From contig NZ_BAED01000040.1 of NCBI RefSeq assembly GCF_000241345.1, positions 62,001 to 126,000 of the forward strand: 64,000 nt of DNA, given 5' to 3'. The DNA comes from Gordonia amarae NBRC 15530 (GTDB lineage: Bacteria; Actinomycetota; Actinomycetes; Mycobacteriales; Mycobacteriaceae). Under the pieces are notes generated by a model. It had not been told where the DNA came from, did not search any database, and saw nothing but the letters and a program-made list of their open reading frames with translations. Both the position numbers and the translations under genes were made by a program. Of this stretch, positions 36,997-47,715 are shown one piece after another. Numbering within the stretch: the stretch's first letter is position 1; each line of letters begins with the position of its first letter.

Positions 36997-37785
36997 ATGA
37001 CCCGACTGTCCCCCGTCACCGCGGTGCATGTGGCCGTCAGTTGGCTGACCGTCGTGCCGGTCCCGTCGCCGGCGGTAGAGATGGACCGGCGTACCGGCGC
37101 CGCAGTGATCGCGGCCGTGCCCGTCGTCGGAGCGCTACTCGGAACCGCCGCGGCGGCACTGGCTTTCGGCCTCTCGCACACCGCTCTGCCGGCGGTGATG
37201 ATCGGGGTGCTGCTGGTGATCGGCCTGGCCCTGATCACCCGCGGCATGCATGTGGACGGCCTGGCCGACACCGTCGACGGGCTGGGCTGTTACGGGCCTC
37301 CGGAACGGGTCGCCGAGGTGATGAAGTCGGGGTCGGTGGGCCCGTTCGGTGCGGCGGCGATCGTGGCGGCGGGTGCGGTGCAGGCCATCGGATTCGCCAT
37401 ACTCACCGAGCAACATCGTTGGTATGACATCGTTTTCGCGGTCGTCGCGGCGCGGGTCGCCGCAGTACTCGCCTGCCGGCGGAGCCTCGCACCGGCCGCC
37501 TCCACCGGGTTCGGTGCGATGGTCGCCGGTACGCAAGGACTGTCGCTGATCGTCTGGCCAGCCGTCATGCTGGCCGGGGCAGCGATACTCGGCGCCACCG
37601 GACCGGGCGGCTACGACGTGGGCCACATGCTCACCGCGGTAATCACTTTCGCAGTCATGGCCGGGGCGGTCTGGCTGCTGTCGCGGCACTGCGCACGCCG
37701 CATCGGTGGGATCACCGGCGACGTCCTCGGCGCGGCGATCGAGATCGGTCTGGCGATGACCGTCGTCGGCCTCCTTGCCCGCTGA
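36997..37785 (+). CDS. cobS: Cobalamin synthase (adenosylcobinamide-GDP ribazoletransferase)
   Basis: Integral membrane enzyme joining adenosylcobinamide-GDP and alpha-ribazole to finish adenosylcobalamin, using both products of the preceding fusion protein. The 262 aa product has six or so transmembrane helices and the diagnostic acidic loop HVDGLADTVDGLGCYGPPER, plus the C-terminal RRIGGITGDVLGAAIE motif. ATG 36997 follows the CobT stop by 10 nt, and no typical start fits upstream. M. tuberculosis CobS is slightly shorter (249 aa). It is likely part of a larger membrane-associated synthesis complex. Confidence 0.94.
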   Translation: MTRLSPVTAVHVAVSWLTVVPVPSPAVEMDRRTGAAVIAAVPVVGALLGTAAAALAFGLSHTALPAVMIGVLLVIGLALITRGMHVDGLADTVDGLGCYGPPERVAEVMKSGSVGPFGAAAIVAAGAVQAIGFAILTEQHRWYDIVFAVVAARVAAVLACRRSLAPAASTGFGAMVAGTQGLSLIVWPAVMLAGAAILGATGPGGYDVGHMLTAVITFAVMAGAVWLLSRHCARRIGGITGDVLGAAIEIGLAMTVVGLLAR

Positions 37786-37811
37786 CCCGAGCCCGGTCAG
37801 ACTCTCCAGAT

Positions 37812-38723
37812 ATGTGTACCTCGGCACCACAACCGTTCAGCCCGGCGGAGGCCACCTCGATCCGGGCGTTCACGGACGATCTCGGACTGCCCGGACTGAT
37901 CGACGTGCACACCCATTTCATGCCCAAACAGGTTCTGGACAAGGTCTGGGCGTACTTCGACTCCGCCGGGCCGATGATCGGCCGCGAATGGCCCATCACC
38001 TACCGCACCGAGGAGAACAGCCGGGTTGCGGCGCTGCGCTCGTTCGGGGTTCTGGGCTATTCATCGATGATCTACCCGCACAAGCCCGGGATGGCGCAGT
38101 GGCTCAACGGCTGGGCGATCGACTTCGCCGCCTCTCATCCCGACTGTCTGCAGACAGCGACGTTCTACCCAGAACCTGACGCACCAGGCTACGTCGCCGA
38201 CGCGATCGCCGCCGGGGCACGGATCTTCAAGTCGCACATACAGGTCGGCGACTACCCACCCGACGACCCGCTGCTCGATCCGGTGTGGAAACAGATCGAC
38301 GACGCCCAGATCCCCGTCGTGATCCACTGCGGTTCGGGACCGGCTCCGGGAACCTACACCGGTCCGGAACCGATACGTCGGCTTCTCGGCAGGTTTCCGT
38401 CTCTGCCACTGATCATCGCGCACATGGGCATGCCTGAGTACGCGGATTTCCTCGACCTCACCGAACGCTACGACAACGTTCACCTCGACACGACGATGGC
38501 GTTCACCGACTTCTCCGAACAACTCGCGCCGTTTCCGCGCGAACTGCGCGGGCAGCTCCGCGACCTCGGCCACAAGGTGCTCTTCGGCAGTGACTTCCCG
38601 AACATCCCGTACCCGTACAGACACTCGCTCGACGCGTGTGCGCGCCTCGACCTCGGCGTCGACTGGCTACGCGCCGTGTGCTTCGACAACGCTTCCCACC
38701 TGTTCGGCATCAAGCATCGATAA
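37812..38723 (+). CDS. Amidohydrolase 2 family protein
   Basis: Metal-dependent hydrolase or decarboxylase of the ACMSD-like amidohydrolase superfamily (TIM barrel). The 303 aa product has the metal-binding HxH in LIDVHTHFMP (about 32-34), then SHIQ and VIHCGSG, LIIAHMGMPEY (His ligand) and the FGSDFPN block with the final catalytic Asp. The substrate cannot be predicted; relatives act on aromatic carboxylates and other small molecules. It follows cobS by 26 nt on the same strand and may share its transcript. It is not in the M. tuberculosis order at this point, so it is probably a lineage-specific insertion. Confidence 0.84.
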   Translation: MCTSAPQPFSPAEATSIRAFTDDLGLPGLIDVHTHFMPKQVLDKVWAYFDSAGPMIGREWPITYRTEENSRVAALRSFGVLGYSSMIYPHKPGMAQWLNGWAIDFAASHPDCLQTATFYPEPDAPGYVADAIAAGARIFKSHIQVGDYPPDDPLLDPVWKQIDDAQIPVVIHCGSGPAPGTYTGPEPIRRLLGRFPSLPLIIAHMGMPEYADFLDLTERYDNVHLDTTMAFTDFSEQLAPFPRELRGQLRDLGHKVLFGSDFPNIPYPYRHSLDACARLDLGVDWLRAVCFDNASHLFGIKHR

Positions 38724-38903
38724 GTACCGCCACCGCATCGCGCAACGGCTCCGCCAGGTCGGTTGACGCCGCTGTTCGTCACACCTTTCGGTGTCTTCGC
38801 GCCATACACCGTTCGGAATACCTGACGGGTGCGCCAGGTGTCACACTAAGCAATACGGCACTCCACAGTGCCGTGCACCGCATGAATCATGGGAGGCATC
38901 GAC

Positions 38904-39317
38904 ATGCGACGTACCAGGACCATTGTGATGGCAGGCCTGGTGGCAACAACCGTGGCGGCGGCCTCGGTCGCCGTACCCGCCGATGCCGCGCCGGCCGTAC
39001 CGAAGGCGAGTTTCGTCGTGCAGGGAGGCAAGGTCGTCGCCCGCGCCGACAATCTTCCGCGAGTGCCGGTGGACTGCATCTTCACCATCAGCGATCCACG
39101 CACCGACAACCCGCTCGGCAGCAACCAGGGCGGGGTGCACATCGAACGCACCACCAAGACCGGGTCGATCGTCCTGTCGGCGTATCCCCCGCTGCATCCG
39201 CTGCCGGCCTCCTACAAGGTCGGTCTCGACTGCTTCTGGACCATCAAGTCGAAGTCCCGCAATCTGACGTCCCACAAAACCCTGTTCGTCACGCCCCTGG
39301 GCGGTTTCGGCTCGTAG
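38904..39317 (+). CDS. Small secreted protein, paralog 1
   Basis: 137 aa product with a clear Sec signal (MAGLVATTVAAASVAVPADA, cleavage near AAPAVP). The mature part of about 105 residues contains two Cys (VDCIFTISD and LDCFWTIK) that could form one disulfide, and ends HKTLFVTPLGGFGS. No known domain is recognised. ATG 38904 has GGGAGG 7 nt upstream, an excellent ribosome binding site; the start 15 nt earlier lacks one. The protein 400 bp downstream shares the layout, the AP...ADF/ASF segment, two Cys and the VTPxGGF ending, so the two are paralogs. They could be extracellular or wall-attached proteins of immunoglobulin-like beta fold (inference). Confidence 0.72.
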   Translation: MRRTRTIVMAGLVATTVAAASVAVPADAAPAVPKASFVVQGGKVVARADNLPRVPVDCIFTISDPRTDNPLGSNQGGVHIERTTKTGSIVLSAYPPLHPLPASYKVGLDCFWTIKSKSRNLTSHKTLFVTPLGGFGS

Positions 39318-39354
39318 CGGCAGTTTCGGCTCGCACCGACTTGCCCACCGGCGC

Positions 39355-39388
39355 GTGATCCCCGACCTCGGCTGAAGTCGGGGATCAC
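39355..39388 (+). terminator. Hairpin after secreted paralog 1
   Basis: Perfect 12-bp stem (39355-39366 with 39377-39388), 10-nt loop, about 40 nt after the stop. There is no T tract; probable terminator or 3' stabiliser. Confidence 0.55.
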
Positions 39389-39516
39389 TGAGCGGGAGAG
39401 TCGCAGCCTTCGAACTCGGCGCCCGGCGCCGCCGACGAGCGAGAGCTGAATCCCCCGGATTTCAGACCAATTCACCTACTGCCTGTCGCGGTTCGTCACC
39501 TCGTCGGCCGACATCT

Positions 39517-39651
39517 TCGCTGCGAAACTGGTTGTCCGTCGCCATGGTCGGCATTTCAGTCTTCGCTGTCACCACCACCGAAATGACCCCCATGGGAGTC
39601 CTCCCGGCAATCGCCCACGATCTCAGCGTCTCCGAAGGACTTCTCATATCC
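39517..39651 (+). pseudogene. N-terminal remnant of an MFS transporter
   Basis: An in-frame stretch encodes WLSVAMVGISVFAVTTTEM and then PMGVLPAIAHDLSVSEGLL, the typical first membrane helix and loop of sugar-efflux-type MFS transporters ([TS]TEM.PMG.LP.IA). Homology stops at about 39651, with no more membrane helices before paralog 2 begins. There is no good start or ribosome binding site. It looks like a transporter gene truncated by deletion, perhaps when the secreted paralog pair was assembled here. The flanks 39318-39516 hold only the hairpin. Confidence 0.7.
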
Positions 39652-39667
39652 TCACGCCGAGGCCGAT

Positions 39668-39700
39668 GGTCTGCGACGATGGATACGGTCGTCGCAGACC
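39668..39700 (+). promoter_or_regulatory. Inverted repeat just upstream of paralog 2 ribosome binding site
   Basis: GGTCTGCGACGA (39668-39679) pairs perfectly with TCGTCGCAGACC (39689-39700), 9-nt loop. It ends 3 nt before the AGGAGG Shine-Dalgarno of paralog 2, so it could be an operator or a 5' leader hairpin that affects translation. Confidence 0.6.
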
Positions 39701-39715
39701 GTCAGGAGGTAGGAG

Positions 39716-40171
39716 ATGGCACGGATACCACGCACGCCATCCCGGACCGCGGGCCCGGCGCTCGCGCTGCTGATCATGCTCGTGGGTGCACTGCTCGCCG
39801 CGGGTGGCACCGCGCTGGCACCGGTACCGGCCCACGCCGCCCCGGCCGCTCCCCGCGCCGACTTCTCGGTGTCCGGCGGTGTCGTCGCGCTGCATGTCTC
39901 GGGCCTCCCGAAACAGCCCCTGACCTGCGAACTCATCATCGGAGACCCGAATCGTCTCAGCAGCAGTTCCCGCGGTGACAGATTCGTCCACGGCAAAACC
40001 GCCACCGGGTCCATCACCCTGAGACTCGCACCACAGCTCGGCGGGTTCCCCATGGTGTACTCCACACAGGCCAACTGCAACGGCTGGATCGCCACCCCGA
40101 ACCGGCAGTTCTACAGCTTCCATCGCGTTCGCGAAGTCGTCGTCACCCCGGCCGGTGGATTCGTTTTGTAG
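39716..40171 (+). CDS. Small secreted protein, paralog 2
   Basis: 151 aa product with a signal peptide (AGPALALLIMLVGALLAAGG, cleavage near AHA-AP) and a mature domain related to paralog 1. It shares an ADFSVSGGVVALHVSGLPKQP-type start, two Cys (LTCELIIGD and ANCNGWIA) and the C-terminal VVVTPAGGF ending. ATG 39716 has an AGGAGG-rich ribosome binding site. No enzymatic motif or wall-anchor signal (LPxTG) is visible. The pair probably arose by duplication and diverged, as the rest of the sequence is weakly similar. Secretion and function cannot be taken further from sequence. Confidence 0.75.
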   Translation: MARIPRTPSRTAGPALALLIMLVGALLAAGGTALAPVPAHAAPAAPRADFSVSGGVVALHVSGLPKQPLTCELIIGDPNRLSSSSRGDRFVHGKTATGSITLRLAPQLGGFPMVYSTQANCNGWIATPNRQFYSFHRVREVVVTPAGGFVL

Positions 40172-40182
40172 ACGGATAAACG

Positions 40183-40221
40183 GCACTGCCCGCATCTGAG
40201 TCACTCAAATGCGGGCAGTGC
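40183..40221. terminator. Terminator between paralog 2 and ilvE
   Basis: A perfect 13-bp stem (40183-40195 with 40209-40221) with an inner TGAG/CTCA pair lies between convergent genes, 12 nt after the paralog 2 stop. No T tract on the plus side, so it is likely bidirectional by stem strength. Confidence 0.75.
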
Positions 40222-40237
40222 GGGGATTCCGCCGTGT

Positions 40238-41338
<1,101 letters not shown>

Positions 41339-41394
41339 TGGTCCATCCTATCGCCGCGCGGCAAGTGCTTTCCGCCGACCCGGCCGCCGGTGGT

Positions 41395-42501
41395 TCAGAC
41401 GTGCGACTCGACGAACGGCGGGATGACCACTTCGCAGGCCAGCGCACGGCCCCGCACGTCGATCGCGACCTCGTCACCCTTCTTGACCCCGGACGCCGTG
41501 TCGAGCAGTGCCAGCGCGATGCCCTGTTTGAGGGTCGGCGAGAAGGTGCCCGAGGTGCAGGTGCCGATCTGCTGTCCGTCGGCCCCGGTCACCGCGCAGC
41601 CCTCGCGGGGAATACCGCGGCCGGTGGCCCGCAGACCGTAGAGCCGGCGCACCGGACCCGCGGACTTTTCCACGAGCAGGGCATCGCGGCCGAAGAACGC
41701 CGGTTTGTCCCAGCCGACGGCCCAGCCGACACGGGCCTGGACAGGGGTGATCTCGGTGGACAGTTCGTGTCCGTGCAGCGCGTAGCCCATCTCGGTGCGC
41801 AGGGTGTCCCGGGCGCCGAGGCCCGCCGGCTGACCGCCCACCGCGGTCACCTGAGCCAGCAGGGCGTCGAACACCGGCCCGGCGTCGGCCCAGCGAGGCA
41901 GGATCTCGAAGCCACGTTCGCCGGTGTAGCCGGTTCGGCACACCCGTACCGGCGCCGCCCCCTCGGACAGGATCAGCTCGGCGTCGGCGAATGCCATGTA
42001 CTCCATGTCCGACGGCAGCCCGAGTGCGTCGAGCACCTCGGGAGCGCGCGGCCCCTGCACCGCGAACACCGCGTAGTCGCGGTGCTGGTCGGTGATGGTG
42101 ATCGTCTCGGGGGCGGCGGCCCGCAGGGCGGCCACGACGGTGGCGGTGTTGGCCGCGTTGGGCACCAGGAACACCTCGTCGTCGCCGACGAGGTAGGCGA
42201 TCAGATCGTCGATCACGCCGCCTGCCTCGTTGCAGCACAGGGTGTACTGCGCCTTGCCCGGCGCGATCTTGCCCAGGTCATTTGTCAGCGTGGAGTTCAC
42301 GAAGTCCGCCGCTCCCGGGCCGCTCACCAGCGCCTTGCCCAGGTGACTGACGTCGAAGATGCCCGCGGCCTCGCGGACGGCGGTGTGTTCGGCGACGGTA
42401 CCGGCGTAGGAGACCGGCATGTTCCACCCTCCGAAGGCGGCGAAACTCGCTTCCAGCGCGACGTGCCGGTCCGCGATCGGACCATCCAGCAGCTCACTCA
42501 T
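41395..42501 (-). CDS. gcvT: Glycine cleavage system T protein
   Basis: Aminomethyltransferase of the glycine cleavage system, passing the aminomethyl unit to tetrahydrofolate and releasing ammonia. The 368 aa product opens with [15 protein letters not shown] and has [19 protein letters not shown], folate-site residues in [10 protein letters not shown] (about 190-200), and [20 protein letters not shown] near the end. It is the homolog of Rv2211c. The H and P proteins are not in the window. The nearby lipoate genes (lipA, lipB) serve the H protein and DlaT. No glycine riboswitch was seen in the 110-nt gap to the aminopeptidase gene. Confidence 0.95.
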   Translation of the reverse strand: MSELLDGPIADRHVALEASFAAFGGWNMPVSYAGTVAEHTAVREAAGIFDVSHLGKALVSGPGAADFVNSTLTNDLGKIAPGKAQYTLCCNEAGGVIDDLIAYLVGDDEVFLVPNAANTATVVAALRAAAPETITITDQHRDYAVFAVQGPRAPEVLDALGLPSDMEYMAFADAELILSEGAAPVRVCRTGYTGERGFEILPRWADAGPVFDALLAQVTAVGGQPAGLGARDTLRTEMGYALHGHELSTEITPVQARVGWAVGWDKPAFFGRDALLVEKSAGPVRRLYGLRATGRGIPREGCAVTGADGQQIGTCTSGTFSPTLKQGIALALLDTASGVKKGDEVAIDVRGRALACEVVIPPFVESHV

Positions 42502-42612
42502 AACGCCTTACGCTACTGGGTCGGCGGCACCGGCTCGCGCCGGTCGGGCGAGGTCAGGATCAACCGTCGCCGATACCTTCCCGGGTGTCGGCGCTGTGGC
42601 AGAGTTGACCAG

Positions 42613-44157
42613 GTGAGCAAGAACGACTCCTTCGACCGCGTTCGCGGCCCCGAATTGCACCTGTCCGCCACCATCGACGCCGACGACACGGTCCTCGTTC
42701 TCGGCCTGATCGCCCCCGACTCGTCCGGCGAAGACACCGGTGCCGAACCCGGCGACCCCACCCTGGTGACCATCGACGGGATTCTCGACGACGCTGCGGC
42801 AGAACAGATCTCGGCGTCACTGAAGGTGCTGGGCGCCACCGGCAAACACGGTGAGGTGCATCGCTTTCCGGCGCCGTCGTCGGTGCCGGTCGAGCTGATC
42901 GTCACCGTCGGCCTGGGTGCCGCCGCCGATCTCGACGACGCCGACAAGGTGCGGCAGGCCGCGGGCATCGTGGCACGCTCGCTCGACGGCCTGGCCTCGG
43001 TGGCCACCACACTGTCGGATGTGAACCTGGCCGCCGCGGCCGAGGGCTTCTTCCTGGGCTCGTACCGGTTCGAGGAGTTCCGCTCCGACAAATCCCGGTC
43101 CAAGAAGGCGCCGCCGACATCGGTCACCCTGCTCGTGGAGGAGCGGACCAAGGAGGCCAAGACCGAGCTCGCCCACGCCGTCGCTGTCGCCGACTGTGTG
43201 GCGCTGGCCCGTGATTTCGTCAACACTCCCCCGAGCCACCTGTATCCGCAGGAGTTCGCCGAACGGGCGCGGGTGCTGGCCGGCGCCGCCGGACTGAAGG
43301 TCGAGATCCTCGACGACGCCGAGCTCACCAAGAACGGCTACGGCGGCATCATCGGCGTCGGCAAGGGCTCCTCGCGGCTGCCGCGGCTGGTCCGCCTCAC
43401 CCACAACGCCGGCAAGGACGCCAAGACCGTCGCCCTGGTGGGCAAGGGCATCACCTTCGACACCGGTGGCATCTCGCTCAAGCCGCCGGCGGGCATGGAG
43501 AACATGACCTCCGACATGGGTGGCGCGGCGGCGGTGATCGCCTCGACGATCCTGGCCGCGAAGCTCGGTCTCGGCGTGAACGTCATCGCCACCGTCCCGA
43601 TGGCCGAGAACATGCCGTCGGACACCGCGCAGCGCCCCGGCGACGTGCTCACCCAATATGGCGGTATCACCGTCGAGGTCATCAACACCGACGCCGAGGG
43701 CCGCCTGATCCTGGCCGACGCGATCGTGCGCGCCGGCGAGGACGACCCCGACTACCTCATCGACACCGCGACGCTCACCGGTGCGCAGATGGTGGCCCTG
43801 GGTACCCGCACCCCAGGGGTGATGGGCACCGACGAGTTCCGGGACCGGGTGGCGCGGCTGTCCGCGGAGACCGGTGAGAACGCGTGGGCCATGCCGCTGC
43901 CGTCCGAGCTACGCTCCGAGCTCAACTCGCGGGTCGCCGATCTGGTGAACGCCGGGTCGCAGCGCTGGGGCGGCATGCTGCTGGCCGGCGTGTTCCTCAA
44001 GGAGTTCGTGCCCGACGGGGTGCAGTGGGCCCACATCGACATCGCCGGACCCGCGTTCAACACCGGCGGTGCGTGGGGCTACAACCCCAAGGGTGGCACG
44101 GGCGTACCGGTCCGCACGATCCTCGCGGTCCTCGAAGACATCGTCGCCAACGGCTGA
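42613..44157 (+). CDS. pepB: Leucyl aminopeptidase (M17)
   Basis: Zinc or manganese aminopeptidase of family M17, in peptide turnover and possibly glutathione or peptide recycling. The 514 aa product has the two-metal site in [17 protein letters not shown] and [12 protein letters not shown], and the family signature [13 protein letters not shown], followed by ATLTGA and catalytic residues. It is the homolog of Rv2213. GTG 42613 ([12 protein letters not shown]) is chosen because it starts the conserved N-terminal domain and a CAGAGT box lies 7 nt upstream; upstream coding is antisense to gcvT. It is expected to be a cytoplasmic hexamer. Confidence 0.94.
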   Translation: MSKNDSFDRVRGPELHLSATIDADDTVLVLGLIAPDSSGEDTGAEPGDPTLVTIDGILDDAAAEQISASLKVLGATGKHGEVHRFPAPSSVPVELIVTVGLGAAADLDDADKVRQAAGIVARSLDGLASVATTLSDVNLAAAAEGFFLGSYRFEEFRSDKSRSKKAPPTSVTLLVEERTKEAKTELAHAVAVADCVALARDFVNTPPSHLYPQEFAERARVLAGAAGLKVEILDDAELTKNGYGGIIGVGKGSSRLPRLVRLTHNAGKDAKTVALVGKGITFDTGGISLKPPAGMENMTSDMGGAAAVIASTILAAKLGLGVNVIATVPMAENMPSDTAQRPGDVLTQYGGITVEVINTDAEGRLILADAIVRAGEDDPDYLIDTATLTGAQMVALGTRTPGVMGTDEFRDRVARLSAETGENAWAMPLPSELRSELNSRVADLVNAGSQRWGGMLLAGVFLKEFVPDGVQWAHIDIAGPAFNTGGAWGYNPKGGTGVPVRTILAVLEDIVANG

Positions 44158-44336
44158 CCCACTCACCCTTGGAGTGGGGCAGCAAACTTACCCGCGCGTA
44201 ACTACCGCACATCACATGTCGGCAGACGAACACGGGTAGGGTTCTATCCCGAGGAATCGACCACCCGCCGATGCCGATCCGCACATAATTTGTCCGTCAT
44301 CAACGCGTCAAGTTTGAGTTTGAGGAGTCAACAACG

Positions 44337-46076
44337 ATGACCTTCTCCGTCCAGATGCCCGCCCTGGGTGAAAGCGTCACCGAAGGAACAGTGACCAGGT
44401 GGCTGAAGGAGGAGGGAGACACCGTCGAGGCCGACGAGCCATTGCTGGAGGTCTCCACCGACAAGGTCGACACCGAGATCCCCGCCCCGGCTTCCGGTGT
44501 GCTGATCAAGATCGTCGCGCACGAGGACGACGTCGTGGAGATCGGCGGCGAGCTGGCCGTCATCGGTGACGCCTCCGAGTCCGCCGGCGACGCACCTGCG
44601 GCCACTCCCCCGGCCGCGGAGGAGCCCGCCGCACCCGAACCGGCCGCCGAACCCGCCGCTGAGCCGGAACCCGCCGCTCCCGCCGCTCCCGCCGCGCCGG
44701 CATCGGCCGCCGAGGGCACCGAGGTCGTGATGCCGGCTCTGGGCGAGTCCGTCACCGAGGGCACGGTCACCAACTGGCTCAAGGCCGTCGGCGACGAGGT
44801 CTCCGAGGATGAGCCGCTACTGGAGGTCTCCACCGACAAGGTCGACACCGAGATCCCCGCACCCGCCTCCGGCACCCTGCTGGCGATCTTCGCCCAGGAG
44901 GACGACGTCGTCGAGGTCGGCGGCAAGCTGGCCATCATCGGTGCGGCCGGGGCCGTGCCCGCTGCCGCACCCGCCGCCCCTGCCCCCGCGCCGGAACCCG
45001 AACCCGAACCGGAATCGGAACCCGAGCCGGAACCGGTCGCCGCGGCACCGGAACCCGAGCCCGCCCCGGCTCCCGCCGAGACCGCGACCGTCGTCAAGGC
45101 CGATCCGCCGACCATCGAGTCGACGCCGTACGTGACGCCGCTGGTCCGCAAGCTGGCCGCCGAGAACAACATCGACCTGAACACGGTCAAGGGCACCGGC
45201 GTGGGCGGACGCATCCGCAAGCAGGACGTGCTCGCCGCTGCCGAGGCTGCCAAAGCTCCGGCCCCAGCAGCTCCCGCCGCCGCCGCGCCCGCCGCTGCGA
45301 GCGCACCCGCTGCGACCGCCGCCGGCCCCGAGGTCAAGCCCGAGCTCGCCGCACTGCGCGGAACGACGCAGAAGGCCAACCGGATCCGCCTCATCACGGC
45401 CAAGAAGACCCGCGAGTCGCTGCAGGAGAGCGCGCAGCTCACGCAGGTGTTCGAGGTCGACATGAGCAAGATCGTCAGCCTGCGCAAGGCCGCCAAGGAG
45501 TCGTTCAAGTCCTCCGAGGGCGTCAACCTGACGTTCCTGCCGTTCATCGCCAAGGCCGTGGTCGAGGCGCTCAAGGCGCACCCGAACGTCAACGCCTCCA
45601 TCGATGAGGGCGCCAAGGAGATCACCTACTACGGCAACGTCCACCTCGGTATCGCCGTCGACACCGATCAGGGTCTGCTGTCGCCGGTGATCCACAACGC
45701 CGACGACCTGTCGATCGCCGGACTGGCGCGCGCCATCGCCGACATCGCCGCCCGTGCCCGCTCCGGCGGGCTCAAGCCCGACGAGCTGGCCGGTGGCACG
45801 TTCACCATCACCAACATCGGCAGCCAGGGCGCGCTGTTCGACACCCCGATCCTGGTTCCGCCGCAGGCGGCCATGCTCGGCACCGGTGCGATCGTCAAGC
45901 GCCCGGTGGTCGTCACCGAGCCCGACGGATCCGACGTGATCGCCATCCGCTCGATGTCGTACCTGCCGCTGACCTACGATCACCGGCTGATCGACGGCGC
46001 CGACGCCGGCCGCTTCCTGACCACCGTCAAGAAGCGCCTCGAAGGTGGCTCATTCGCCGCGGATCTCGGTCTGTAG
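44337..46076 (+). CDS. dlaT: Dihydrolipoamide acyltransferase (E2) DlaT/SucB
   Basis: Lipoyl-bearing E2 core of a 2-oxo acid dehydrogenase (in M. tuberculosis it serves pyruvate dehydrogenase and the peroxidase system). The 579 aa product has two lipoyl domains, each with [15 protein letters not shown] (lipoyl lysines about K44 and K165), joined by Ala/Pro/Glu linkers. A peripheral-subunit-binding domain ([20 protein letters not shown]) and a C-terminal acyltransferase with [16 protein letters not shown] (catalytic His and Asp) follow. ATG 44337 has TGAGGAG about 9 nt upstream. LipB and LipA, which make and attach its lipoate, lie just downstream. Confidence 0.95.
   Translation: MTFSVQMPALGESVTEGTVTRWLKEEGDTVEADEPLLEVSTDKVDTEIPAPASGVLIKIVAHEDDVVEIGGELAVIGDASESAGDAPAATPPAAEEPAAPEPAAEPAAEPEPAAPAAPAAPASAAEGTEVVMPALGESVTEGTVTNWLKAVGDEVSEDEPLLEVSTDKVDTEIPAPASGTLLAIFAQEDDVVEVGGKLAIIGAAGAVPAAAPAAPAPAPEPEPEPESEPEPEPVAAAPEPEPAPAPAETATVVKADPPTIESTPYVTPLVRKLAAENNIDLNTVKGTGVGGRIRKQDVLAAAEAAKAPAPAAPAAAAPAAASAPAATAAGPEVKPELAALRGTTQKANRIRLITAKKTRESLQESAQLTQVFEVDMSKIVSLRKAAKESFKSSEGVNLTFLPFIAKAVVEALKAHPNVNASIDEGAKEITYYGNVHLGIAVDTDQGLLSPVIHNADDLSIAGLARAIADIAARARSGGLKPDELAGGTFTITNIGSQGALFDTPILVPPQAAMLGTGAIVKRPVVVTEPDGSDVIAIRSMSYLPLTYDHRLIDGADAGRFLTTVKKRLEGGSFAADLGL
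44444..44862 (+). repeat. Duplicated lipoyl-domain DNA
   Basis: The two lipoyl domains share near-identical DNA around the lipoyl-lysine motif: the segment with CTGGAGGTCTCCACCGACAA occurs at about 44444 and 44820, continuing through GTCGACACCGAGATCCCCGC in each. This is domain repetition inside one gene, kept similar perhaps by gene conversion. Confidence 0.85.
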
Positions 46077-46082
46077 CCCGTC

Positions 46083-46982
46083 ATGAGGATCGCCGTCGCA
46101 GGGTCGGCGGGGCTGATCGGTTCGGCCCTCGTCGACACCCTGCGCGGCTCCGGACACACCGTGATCCGGCTGGTACGCCGGCAGGTCCGGGCCGACGACG
46201 AACACTATTGGGATCCCGAGACCTTCGGCGTCGACCCGCGGACTCTCGACGGAGTCGGGGCAGTCGTGGGTCTCGGTGGTGTCGGTATCGGCGATCACCG
46301 CTGGTCGGGCCGGTTCAAGCAGGAGATCCGCGATTCCCGGATCACTCCCACCGAGGTGCTGGCCGAGGCGGTCGCCGAGGCGGGGGTGCCCGTGTTCGTC
46401 AGTGCCAGTGCCACCGGCTACTACGGTGACACCGGCGCCCACGCGGCCGTCGAAACCGACCCCGCCGGAACAGGTTTCCTCGCCGACGTGGTGCGGGACT
46501 GGGAAGACGCCGCCACCTCGGTGGCGGGTGCCGGCACCAACGTCGTCCTCCTGCGTACCGCCCCGGTGATCTCCTCCCGCGGCGGACTGATCGGCAAGCT
46601 CACGCCGCTGTTCCGGATGGGGCTCGGCGCCACGTTCGGCGCGGGCGATCAGTACTTCTCGTGGATCACGCTGCCCGATGAGGTGGCGGCGATCGTGACG
46701 ATCCTTGAGAACAGTCTTACCGACAACAAGATCACCGGCCCGGTCAATCTGTGCGCCCCGAATCCGGTGCGGTTCACCGACTTCGCCAAGGCGCTCGGTT
46801 CGGCGCTACACCGCCCGGCCCGGCTGGTGGTGCCCGATTTCGTGGTCCGCAGGCTCGGCGGCGAGATGGCGGAGGAAATGATTCTGCACTCCCAGCGTGT
46901 TGTACCTCAGGTGCTCACCGACGCCGGTTTCACCTTCACCCATCCCGACATCGACTCCGCTCTGGAATACGCAAGTGCCTGA
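46083..46982 (+). CDS. TIGR01777-family epimerase/NAD(P)-binding protein (Rv2216-like)
   Basis: Short-chain Rossmann-fold protein of the SDR39U1/YfcH type, predicted NAD(P)-dependent epimerase or reductase of unknown substrate. The 299 aa product opens [20 protein letters not shown] (GxxGxxG), then [12 protein letters not shown], a SxTAxGYYGD motif in [10 protein letters not shown], and [22 protein letters not shown]-terminal DUF1731-like region follows. It starts 6 nt after dlaT and is the homolog of Rv2216. It lies between dlaT and lipB, so a link to lipoate or 2-oxoacid enzymes is possible but unproven. Confidence 0.9.
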   Translation: MRIAVAGSAGLIGSALVDTLRGSGHTVIRLVRRQVRADDEHYWDPETFGVDPRTLDGVGAVVGLGGVGIGDHRWSGRFKQEIRDSRITPTEVLAEAVAEAGVPVFVSASATGYYGDTGAHAAVETDPAGTGFLADVVRDWEDAATSVAGAGTNVVLLRTAPVISSRGGLIGKLTPLFRMGLGATFGAGDQYFSWITLPDEVAAIVTILENSLTDNKITGPVNLCAPNPVRFTDFAKALGSALHRPARLVVPDFVVRRLGGEMAEEMILHSQRVVPQVLTDAGFTFTHPDIDSALEYASA

Positions 46983-47013
46983 AATACCCACCCGCACCCG
47001 TGGCGGCGCCCGG

Positions 47014-47715
47014 ATGAGCGCGGCGCCGATCGAGTTCCGCCGGCTCGGCGTCGTCGACTACCGCGACGCCTACGACCTGCAGCACCGCCTCGCCGCCGAG
47101 CGTGCCGACGGTGCCCTCGACCACGACGTGCTGCTGCTCCTGGAACATCCGTCCACCTACACCGCCGGTAAACGCACCGAGGACTCCGACAGGCCGACCG
47201 ACGGTTCCCTCGTCATCGACGTCGACCGCGGCGGACGCATCACCTGGCACGGTCCCGGTCAGCTCGTCGGCTACCCGATCGTCCGGCTCGCCGAACCGCT
47301 CGACGTCGTCGATTATGTGCGGCGTCTGGAAGGGGCGCTCATCGACGTGTGCGCGGGCCTCGGCGTCACCACCGGGCGCGTCGAGGGCCGGTCCGGGGTG
47401 TGGATCCGCGACGCCGCGGGTGAACGCAAGCTCGGGCAGATCGGCATCCGGGTCGCCCGGGGTGTCGCGCTGCACGGTTTCGCGCTCAACGTCGACCCGG
47501 ACATGTCCGCGTTCGACGCCATCGTCCCCTGCGGCATCGCCGACGCGGGTGTCACCTCCCTGGCTCGCGAACTCGGCCGGCCGCTTCCCGTCGACAGCGT
47601 CGTCGACGATGTCTGCATGCGGGTTGCCGATGCCCTGGACGCACCCCGCCCACTCAACCCCGACGCACCGGCCGACGGCCCGGCGTCCACGACGCACGTA
47701 GGATCAGCACAGTGA
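47014..47715 (+). CDS. lipB: Lipoyl(octanoyl) transferase LipB
   Basis: Transfers octanoate from octanoyl-ACP to lipoyl domains. The 233 aa product has the family block [27 protein letters not shown], the catalytic Lys in [11 protein letters not shown] and Cys in AIVPCGIAD. It is the homolog of Rv2217. ATG 47014 gives [17 protein letters not shown], which fits the short mycobacterial N-terminus; GTG 46975, overlapping the upstream stop, is an alternative with no ribosome binding site. The lipA start overlaps its stop by four bases (GTGA). Octanoylated products are completed by LipA. Confidence 0.94.
   Translation: MSAAPIEFRRLGVVDYRDAYDLQHRLAAERADGALDHDVLLLLEHPSTYTAGKRTEDSDRPTDGSLVIDVDRGGRITWHGPGQLVGYPIVRLAEPLDVVDYVRRLEGALIDVCAGLGVTTGRVEGRSGVWIRDAAGERKLGQIGIRVARGVALHGFALNVDPDMSAFDAIVPCGIADAGVTSLARELGRPLPVDSVVDDVCMRVADALDAPRPLNPDAPADGPASTTHVGSAQ

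Noticed and set aside
42502..42612. Glycine riboswitch near gcvT
   Set aside because: The gap is only 110 nt and shows none of the conserved glycine aptamer sequence.
44444..44862. Duplicated DNA in dlaT as an assembly artefact or mobile repeat
   Set aside because: It is the normal tandem lipoyl-domain structure of this E2 family.
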